NCBI GenBank assembly: GCA_036268405.1
Contig: DATAUF010000078.1
Coordinates: 1-20,937, forward strand
DNA length: 20,937 bases
From: DASZTV01 sp036268405
Lineage (GTDB): Bacteria > Actinomycetota > Actinomycetes > JAFAQI01
Reading direction: 5' to 3'
Numbering within the stretch: position 1 is the first letter of the stretch; every line of letters begins with the position of its first letter. This document shows, one piece after another, positions 1 through 5,473 of the stretch. The notes below the pieces were generated by a model. The model was given only the letters and a program-made list of their open reading frames with translations. It had not been told where the DNA came from and did not search any database. The translations under genes were made by a program, and so were the position numbers.

Positions 1-885
1 GGCGGGACGATCATGTCGCGCGGGAGCATCGAGCAAAAGCAGCGTTGGGCTCGCGATCTGCAGACCTTCGACAAGGTCGGCGCCTGGGCGATCACCGAAC
101 CCAACTCCGGGTCCGATGCGTTCGGTGGCATGACGACGACGGTGCGGCCGAAGGGCGACGGCTACGTGCTCAACGGCGAGAAGACCTTCATCACCAACGG
201 CCCGTTCGCCGACACGATGATCGTCTACGCAAAGCTCGACGACGGCAGCAGCGATGACAAGCGCCGCCGCCCGGTGCTGACGTTCGTGCTGGACGCGGGC
301 ATGGACGGACTCACCCAGTCGGCGCCGTTCAGGAAGATGGGAATCCACTCCTCGCCGACCGGACAGCTGTTCTTCTCCGACGTCTATCTCGAGCCCGACC
401 GGCTGCTCGGCGGCGGGGGCGGCGGCCAGGACGGCCGCGACAGTGCCCGATCCAACTTCACGACGGAGCGAATCGGCATTGCCGCGATGTCCCTCGGCGT
501 GATCGAGGAGTGCCTGTCACTGTCGATCGACTACGCGAAGAACCGCGAGCTGTGGGGACAGAAGATCGGCGAGTTCCAGCTGATCCAGCTCAAGCTGGCC
601 AACATGGAGGTCGCGCGGCAGAACGTCCAGAACATGGTGTTCCGGACGATCGAGCTGCGCCGCGCGGGCAAGACGCCGACCCTCGCCGAGGCATCGGCGA
701 TGAAGTACTACGCGTCGCAGGCCGCGACCGAGGTGGCGATGGAAGCCGTGCAGCTGTTCGGGGGCAACGGCTACATGACGGAGTACCGCGTCGAGCAGCT
801 CGCCCGGGACGCCAAGTCGCTGATGATCTACGCCGGTAGCAACGAGGTGCAGATCACCCACGTGGCTCGCGGCCTGCTGTCCTAG
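1..885 (+). CDS. acyl-CoA dehydrogenase, 5'-truncated by the window edge
   Basis: FAD-dependent alpha,beta-dehydrogenation of an acyl-CoA thioester in the cytoplasm. The reading frame is open from base 1, so the ATG at 13 is internal; about 100 N-terminal residues (the all-alpha domain) lie outside the window. Numbering from the ATG at 13, the flavin/substrate signature GAWAITEPNSGSDA is at 23-36, the C-terminal helical domain follows from about 145, and the family's end motif (QLFGGNGYMTEY, then IYAGSNEVQ) closes the protein. In MCAD-like enzymes the catalytic base is the Glu of IYEGT; here that position is Ala. A Glu at residue 152 (TTERIG, codon at 466-468) aligns with the base used in isovaleryl-CoA and long-chain acyl-CoA dehydrogenases, so the enzyme is probably active and of that subtype. 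A Gly6 run at 133-138 is a loop insertion. The TetR gene starts 7 nt downstream, suggesting one transcript. Family assignment is secure; the substrate is not known. Confidence 0.95.
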   Translation, partial: GGTIMSRGSIEQKQRWARDLQTFDKVGAWAITEPNSGSDAFGGMTTTVRPKGDGYVLNGEKTFITNGPFADTMIVYAKLDDGSSDDKRRRPVLTFVLDAGMDGLTQSAPFRKMGIHSSPTGQLFFSDVYLEPDRLLGGGGGGQDGRDSARSNFTTERIGIAAMSLGVIEECLSLSIDYAKNRELWGQKIGEFQLIQLKLANMEVARQNVQNMVFRTIELRRAGKTPTLAEASAMKYYASQAATEVAMEAVQLFGGNGYMTEYRVEQLARDAKSLMIYAGSNEVQITHVARGLLS

Positions 886-892
886 GTCCGAG

Positions 893-1489
893 GTGACGAC
901 GGTCGCGGTCCGACGTACCCAGGCCGAGCGCAGCGCGGCAACCCGGGCACGAATCATCGCCGCGACCGTCGACTCGCTGGTCGAGCTGGGGCATGCCGGC
1001 ACGACGACGCTCGAGGTTCAGCGCCGCGCTGAGGTGTCGCGCGGGGCGCTGCTGCACCACTTCCCCTCCAGAGCCGAGCTGTTCGTCGCCGCCGTCATCG
1101 AGCTGTTCAACTCCCAACGCGACGTCATCCACCCGGCAGTGCGGCAAGCCCAGCAGATCGGCGGCATCGACGTTGGCATCGATGTCCTCTGGATGTCGTT
1201 CAACAGCCCCCTTGCCATCGCCATCGACGAGCTGTGGTCGGCCGCTCGCAACGACGCGGAGCTCCGCGAGGCGATCAGCCGACAGGACCGCAGCCTGCGC
1301 GGCGAGATCCGCACCCTGTGCGCCGCACTGTGGCCGGACTACGTCGAACATCGCAACTACGAGCTCGTGCTGCTCATCCTGATCGACGCGATGCACGGCG
1401 CAGCTCGTGCCCGGGTCGTGCGAAGCGATCACGCAACGGCCAAGCGCCTCGCGTCGTGGAAGCAGCTGCTCCACGAGCTCTGGGACTGA
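893..1489 (+). CDS. TetR/AcrR family transcriptional regulator
   Basis: A 198-residue one-component repressor-type regulator. The N-terminal TetR_N domain spans about residues 15-65, with the helix-turn-helix at about 38-57 (TTTLEVQRRAEVSRGALLHHF) and the conserved ending FPSRAELFVAAV. The C-terminal half is helical and ligand-binding, and its ligand cannot be read from the sequence. The GTG at 893 is chosen because it lies 7 nt after the acyl-CoA dehydrogenase stop, with a weak GAGG directly before it; translation is probably coupled to the preceding gene. By gene-neighbour logic it may respond to an acyl-CoA and control the dehydrogenase operon. A 12-bp palindrome lies 5 nt past its stop codon, in front of the next gene. 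Family assignment is firm; the regulatory target is inference. Confidence 0.93.
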   Translation: MTTVAVRRTQAERSAATRARIIAATVDSLVELGHAGTTTLEVQRRAEVSRGALLHHFPSRAELFVAAVIELFNSQRDVIHPAVRQAQQIGGIDVGIDVLWMSFNSPLAIAIDELWSAARNDAELREAISRQDRSLRGEIRTLCAALWPDYVEHRNYELVLLILIDAMHGAARARVVRSDHATAKRLASWKQLLHELWD

Positions 1490-1493
1490 CTCC

Positions 1494-1505
1494 GATCAGC
1501 TGATC
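1494..1505. promoter_or_regulatory. perfect 12-bp palindrome, possible operator
   Basis: GATCAGCTGATC is its own reverse complement. It sits 5 nt after the TetR stop codon and about 32 nt before the -10-like box of the beta-helix gene, roughly where a -35/operator region would be. It has no T-tract, so it is unlikely to be an intrinsic terminator by itself. Binding by the adjacent TetR protein is a guess. Confidence 0.35.
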
Positions 1506-1510
1506 AACCA

Positions 1511-1528
1511 TGGGCGCGCGTTCGCCCA
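1511..1528. other. short hairpin in the gap before the beta-helix gene
   Basis: TGGGCG and CGCCCA form 6-bp inverted arms around a 6-nt loop (cgcgtt). It could be a weak Rho-independent-like end for the acyl-CoA dehydrogenase/TetR transcript, but there is no run of T after it on either strand. It could equally be chance in GC-rich DNA. Confidence 0.25.
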
Positions 1529-1536
1529 CGCGCACA

Positions 1537-1542
1537 GATAAT
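1537..1542 (+). promoter_or_regulatory. -10-like box at leaderless distance from the beta-helix gene
   Basis: GATAAT differs from TATAAT at one base and is followed by 7 nt before the ATG at 1550, the spacing expected if transcription starts at or next to the start codon. There is no clear -35. Upstream of the ATG there is only a weak AGG, which fits a leaderless or poorly led mRNA; leaderless mRNAs are common in actinobacteria. Confidence 0.4.
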
Positions 1543-1549
1543 CAGGCGC

Positions 1550-3823
1550 ATGCGGTGGATCGCGGTCCTCGCGGTCACGCTGTCAGCGTTGCCCGCCTCC
1601 GCCGCGCTGGCCGCGCGATCGGCGCCGGCCGCGACGATCATCGTGGTCTCGCCCGATGGCGCCGGCAGCAGCTGCAGCCAGGCCGAGCCCTGCACGCTCG
1701 CCAGTGGCCAGGCCGCAGCCCGAGCTCTGGCCCCGATCATGCAGTCGGACATCGACGTCGTACTCGAAGGCGGGACGTATCAGGTCCGGCATGCCATCCG
1801 GCTCGGCCCGTCGGATTCCGGCACGCACGGATTCGCTGTGGTCTACCGCGCGGCTGCGGGCGCTCGACCGGTGATCAGCGGCGCGCACGCGATCACCGGC
1901 TGGCACCGGGTGCCCGGCACGTCGAACACCTGGTCGGCGTCAGTTCCCCGTGGATTCGACACCCGACAGCTCTACGTCGACGGCCATCGCCTTCCCATGG
2001 CCACGGGCCTGCCCGCAGGCACCACCTTCCTGCAGACCGCGACGGGCCTCACCGCGACCTCGACGGCGATGGCGAGCTGGCCGGATGCCACGAGCGCACA
2101 GGTCGTGTTCCGAGGCGGCAACGGCCCGTGGACCCAGACGTCGTGCCCGATCACGGCGGTCGGTGGAACCGGGATCACGGTGGCGCAGCCGTGCTGGGAC
2201 AACATGCATCTCAAGGCGCTCGGCGTTCAGGAGCTGGCATGGGTCGATGACCCGATGGGCGGCTTCGGCGGGCTTGCCATGTGGAAGAGCCCGACCGCCA
2301 TCGAGAACGCTGCCGAGCTGCTCACCCCCGGGCACTGGTCGATCGACCACGTCCGCCACACCATCTCCTACGAGCCGACCGGTAATCGGCGTCCTGCCGG
2401 TCAGTCGATCGTCGCGCCCGCGGTACAGACGCTGTTGAAGGTCGCCGGCAACCACGCCCACCCGGTGCACGACGTCACCATCGAAGGCATCACGTTCTCC
2501 TACGCCGGCTGGACCGCCACCGACTCGCGCAACGGGTTCCCGCAGATGCAGGCCGACTGGTATCTCGTCGGCGCAGACGCGAACGACTCCGAAGGAACCT
2601 GCCGCTACTCCAAGCCCACGGGCAGCTGCCCGTTCGCCTCGTGGACGCGAACCCCGGCCAATGTCGTGCTCACCTCCACCCGGCGAGTGCACGTCGTCGG
2701 CGACACGTTCCGCCATCTCGGCGGTGCCGGTCTTGACATCTACGACGGCAGCCGGCACGACCTGGTCGAGGGCAACGAGTTCAGCGACATCTCGGCATCG
2801 GGGATCCAGCTCGGCAGCACCGACGACGCGCTCCCGCCGGCCGGTCACGCGGCGCTCGAGAGCTTCAACACGATCTCCGACAACTACCTGCACAACGTCG
2901 CGAACCAGTACCTCGGCGGCATCGGGATCTGGCTCGGATACACCCAGCACTCGCTGATCTCGCACAACCAGATCGACGACGTTCCCTACACCGGGATCTC
3001 GGTCGGGTGGGGCGGTTGGCACGGCACGCTGGCCGAACCCGACCGCGACCCCAACAGCAACGCCTACAACGTGGTCGCCAACAACCTGATCTCCAACTAC
3101 ATGAGCACGCTCGGCGATGGCGGCGCGATCTACACCAACGGCTCGCAGGCCACGAGCTGGCCAACCGCGCTGCACATCACCGACAACGTCGCGTACAACG
3201 GCAAGAACACCGACTTCAGCCTCTACACCGACGCCGCAAGCCAGTACGTCGACATCGCCCGCAACTTCGTCTTCGACCAGCCGTTCGACTCCTTCGCCTC
3301 CGGCGGCTGCCGCACGGTCGGCCACATCCGCCTCGACGACAACTACTTCTCCCAAGGCGGCCCGATCTACCCGTGCTTCCCACACACCGACGTCGCGACG
3401 ACGAAGACCACCACGGTGTGCGAGATCCCGGATCCCTCGGAGGCACCCACCAACATCGCCCGCCACGCCGGGCTCGACCCGGCGTACCGCCAGCTGGTCG
3501 ACCGCCACGGGCCTCGGATCGACCTCGTCGGTCCCACTCACCTCGACGTTGCGGGTGGACCGGTGCTGATCACCGGCAGTGGGTTCGCCAAGGGGGCCGC
3601 CGTGCGCTTCGGCGGCAAGGACGCGCTTTCCGTCAAGGTCTTGTCCGACGCGTTCATCCTGGCCAAGGCACCGCCGGGATCGGGGACGGTCCCGGTCACG
3701 GTGACGACCCGGTACGGAACCGCTCGAGGCGCTCACGGTGGATCGCTGGCCTACACCGCGAACCCAGGACCGTGCCTGGACTACGTCGGCACCGGCATCA
3801 CCACCAAGCTGTTCCTCGGCTAG
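1550..3823 (+). CDS. secreted right-handed beta-helix protein with C-terminal IPT/TIG domain
   Basis: A 757-residue exported protein. A Sec signal peptide (MRW, hydrophobic stretch, ASAALA) covers about residues 1-21. The mature N-terminus (SPDG...CSQAEPC...) resembles the opening of many secreted carbohydrate-active beta-helix proteins. Residues about 310-600 carry parallel beta-helix turns rich in N-x-I/F/L steps (VHVVGDTF, DLVEGNEFSD, NTISDNYLHN, SLISHNQIDD). Residues about 658-737 look like an immunoglobulin-like IPT/TIG domain (GPVLITGSGF, then VRFGG, then VPVTVTT). The role is probably binding or cleavage of an extracellular polysaccharide; I cannot name a glycosidase or lyase family or a catalytic residue with confidence. 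It is expressed alone, probably from the -10-like box just upstream. Its TAG stop shares bases with the TAG stop of the convergent operon. Gene and secretion are secure; activity is open. Confidence 0.9.
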   Translation: MRWIAVLAVTLSALPASAALAARSAPAATIIVVSPDGAGSSCSQAEPCTLASGQAAARALAPIMQSDIDVVLEGGTYQVRHAIRLGPSDSGTHGFAVVYRAAAGARPVISGAHAITGWHRVPGTSNTWSASVPRGFDTRQLYVDGHRLPMATGLPAGTTFLQTATGLTATSTAMASWPDATSAQVVFRGGNGPWTQTSCPITAVGGTGITVAQPCWDNMHLKALGVQELAWVDDPMGGFGGLAMWKSPTAIENAAELLTPGHWSIDHVRHTISYEPTGNRRPAGQSIVAPAVQTLLKVAGNHAHPVHDVTIEGITFSYAGWTATDSRNGFPQMQADWYLVGADANDSEGTCRYSKPTGSCPFASWTRTPANVVLTSTRRVHVVGDTFRHLGGAGLDIYDGSRHDLVEGNEFSDISASGIQLGSTDDALPPAGHAALESFNTISDNYLHNVANQYLGGIGIWLGYTQHSLISHNQIDDVPYTGISVGWGGWHGTLAEPDRDPNSNAYNVVANNLISNYMSTLGDGGAIYTNGSQATSWPTALHITDNVAYNGKNTDFSLYTDAASQYVDIARNFVFDQPFDSFASGGCRTVGHIRLDDNYFSQGGPIYPCFPHTDVATTKTTTVCEIPDPSEAPTNIARHAGLDPAYRQLVDRHGPRIDLVGPTHLDVAGGPVLITGSGFAKGAAVRFGGKDALSVKVLSDAFILAKAPPGSGTVPVTVTTRYGTARGAHGGSLAYTANPGPCLDYVGTGITTKLFLG

Positions 3824-4089
3824 CGGTCCGCGAGGACGTCAATCGCCTCGCGCGTGAACGCGTCCCACTCCGCGCGGTGGTCGGCGTCGTCACTCCGGCA
3901 CAGATAGATGTGCCACGAGACCATCGACAGGCCGATGAGCGCGAGTCCCGCAAGCCCCCCGGAGATGACCCACGGCACCTGCAGCGGCACGTAGCGTGCG
4001 TGCTTCGCGCCGTGCCACGACCAGCCGAAGATCGCGAATCCCGCGACCACGAGGGCCGCGAGCACCGGCAGCGCCCGCGCCGGTCTCAC
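3820..4089 (-). CDS. small membrane protein with two predicted helices, last gene of the operon
   Basis: An 89-residue protein read from a GTG at 4089 that overlaps the preceding gene's TGA in a GTGA junction, which decides the start; the frame stays open further upstream but that part is a shadow. Two hydrophobic helices at about residues 7-24 and 38-60 are joined by a short basic/aromatic loop (GWSWHGAKHARY). The last 25 residues are charged and probably cytosolic. I do not recognise the family. The shared transcript and coupled translation suggest it assists the transporter upstream or sits in the same membrane complex, but nothing in the sequence proves that. The TAG stop is interleaved with the stop of the convergent beta-helix gene at the CTAG 3820-3823. 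Confidence 0.75.
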   Translation of the reverse strand: MRPARALPVLAALVVAGFAIFGWSWHGAKHARYVPLQVPWVISGGLAGLALIGLSMVSWHIYLCRSDDADHRAEWDAFTREAIDVLADR

Positions 4090-4430
4090 TTCTTGCCGGA
4101 CTTCCGTAGCTCGGCCAGCGCCTCGGTCAGCGCGCTCATCTGCCTGGCCCGCTCCGCGCCGTCCTGCCGCCGCACGCCGACGTTGACGAGCACCAGCCCG
4201 ACCATGACCAGCGCAAGCCCGGGAAGCCCGGTCGACATGAGGTAGGGCATCTGCCGACCGACGTCGATCGTGCCGGCGACGTCGGACCAGCCGATGACGA
4301 GCAGGACGAATCCGACAGCGGCCACCAGCACGCCGAGATACACCGGCACAGCCGAGGACGGGTCCGTCAGGGCGCGCAACCCCGACCGGTTCGTCACGGC
4401 GTTCGCCTCGAGATCGACCATCGCTGTCAT
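4086..4430 (-). CDS. small membrane protein with two predicted helices and charged tail
   Basis: A 114-residue protein with hydrophobic helices at about residues 28-48 and 68-86, followed by a charged C-terminal tail (about 87-114, Glu/Arg/Lys-rich, possibly a short coiled coil). The ATG at 4430 shares a base with the TGA of the preceding gene (TGATG), a classic translational-reinitiation junction; a second ATG three codons on is an alternative start. No known family was recognised. Together with the next gene (also two helices) it forms a pair of small membrane proteins ending the transporter operon, perhaps partners of the anchored secreted protein just upstream. Being a gene is well supported by the overlap pattern and membrane composition; function is unknown. 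Confidence 0.8.
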   Translation of the reverse strand: MTAMVDLEANAVTNRSGLRALTDPSSAVPVYLGVLVAAVGFVLLVIGWSDVAGTIDVGRQMPYLMSTGLPGLALVMVGLVLVNVGVRRQDGAERARQMSALTEALAELRKSGKK

Positions 4431-5473
4431 CAGCTCCCATTCTTCGGTGGTGCGGGCCTGCTGCGTCCGAGTCCTACCGGAATCGGTCGGGGCTGGAAGG
4501 TCGAGCCGGTGAACAACCGGCCGAAGAAGATGACGCCGGCCAGGATGGCGAGCGGCGCGACGAAGATCGCCGGGTAGCGGAAGCCCTTCGACCGGACCAG
4601 ATAGACCGCGGCAGTCGCGGGCGGCGCCACCTCGGGCGACGACACCGGAAGCGGGGCGATGCCGTCGTCACCGGGGGTCGACGGGCCGGCGAACGGCGGC
4701 AGCGCTCCGGAGTGACTCGGGGTCGCGGTCGGCGTCGGGGTTGGGGTCGGCCCGGTGTCGTCGCGCGCCGTGTAGGTGACCAGCGAGTGCACCGTCGGAC
4801 CCGTCGATCCCTTGCCGAGGATCGTGACCTGCCAGTTGGCGGTCCGGGCGGCACCGGCCAGGTTCGGCACCAGCGCGATGCCGCGCGTCGGCGTGCCCCG
4901 CCGCCACTTCGCCAGGAAGCGGGCCAGGTCGACGTAGAAGTAGCCACCCGACCTGGAGAAGCTCGCGGGCGCCGACACCTTGCAGTCGACGGCGGGGGGC
5001 GCCCCGGGCGTGACGGCTATTGCCGATGCGGTCGCGGGCAGGCGTCCGGTGACCAGACAGGCCTTGATCCGCGCCGAGCCGAAGTCGAGGGTGCCCGTGG
5101 CGGGACTCGTGTCGACGGGAAGCACCAATGTGCCGCTTGTCGCGGCGAGTCGACCGGTGTGCTTCGCCACCGCGGGAACGATGTAGGTGCGGGCCGACTC
5201 GGCTCCCAACGTCACTCCCACGTGGAGCGAACCCGCGGGATATGTCGAGGGAAGCGGCAGCGGCACCGGCAGACAACCGACGAACGGCAGGCACAACGCA
5301 CCGGAAGGCGAGGCGTACCAGGCTTCTGCCAGGTCGCCGACCCGCTTGCCGTGCGATGCATGCGAGGCAGCAGTCATCCTCACCGTTCCGATCGGGACCG
5401 CCGAGGCGGCGCCGATGCCGAGCAGGGTGAAGCCGAGTGCTGCGGCCGCGGTCAGGGATCGACGCCTAGCCAC
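4430..5473 (-). CDS. exported protein with C-terminal membrane anchor and Pro/Thr linker, unknown function
   Basis: A 347-residue protein that begins GTG at 5473, 8 nt inside the end of the LivHMG gene. A signal peptide covers about residues 1-25 (RRR, hydrophobic core, ASA). Residues about 45-235 form a beta-rich extracellular domain with four Cys (61, 67, 139, 164). Residues about 240-270 are a Thr-Pro/Gly/Ser spacer (TPTPTPTATP). One membrane helix at about 302-321 is followed by a short basic Pro-rich cytosolic tail. This is the layout of a type I surface protein held next to the membrane. The stretch FYVDLARFLAKWRRGTPTRG, then a buried WQV strand, vaguely recalls CBM96/DNRLRE-like beta-sandwich domains, but that is weak. 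A role in capturing or presenting substrate to the Liv-type transporter is inferred from the operon only. Confidence 0.85.
   Translation of the reverse strand: MARRRSLTAAAALGFTLLGIGAASAVPIGTVRMTAASHASHGKRVGDLAEAWYASPSGALCLPFVGCLPVPLPLPSTYPAGSLHVGVTLGAESARTYIVPAVAKHTGRLAATSGTLVLPVDTSPATGTLDFGSARIKACLVTGRLPATASAIAVTPGAPPAVDCKVSAPASFSRSGGYFYVDLARFLAKWRRGTPTRGIALVPNLAGAARTANWQVTILGKGSTGPTVHSLVTYTARDDTGPTPTPTPTATPSHSGALPPFAGPSTPGDDGIAPLPVSSPEVAPPATAAVYLVRSKGFRYPAIFVAPLAILAGVIFFGRLFTGSTFQPRPIPVGLGRSRPAPPKNGS

Noticed and set aside
1511..1528. Intrinsic terminator after the TetR gene
   Set aside because: The hairpin arms are only 6 bp and no T-tract follows, so I kept it only as a weak hairpin.
1940..3736. 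598-residue minus-strand frame opposite the beta-helix gene
   Set aside because: Composition is Arg/Val/Asp/Gly-rich with no motifs, and it lies fully antisense to a gene with a signal peptide and recognisable domains; it is a GC-rich shadow frame.
3007..4245. 412-residue plus-strand frame continuing past the beta-helix stop
   Set aside because: Out-of-frame shadow rich in Arg/His/Gln; it crosses the convergent junction between two well-supported genes.
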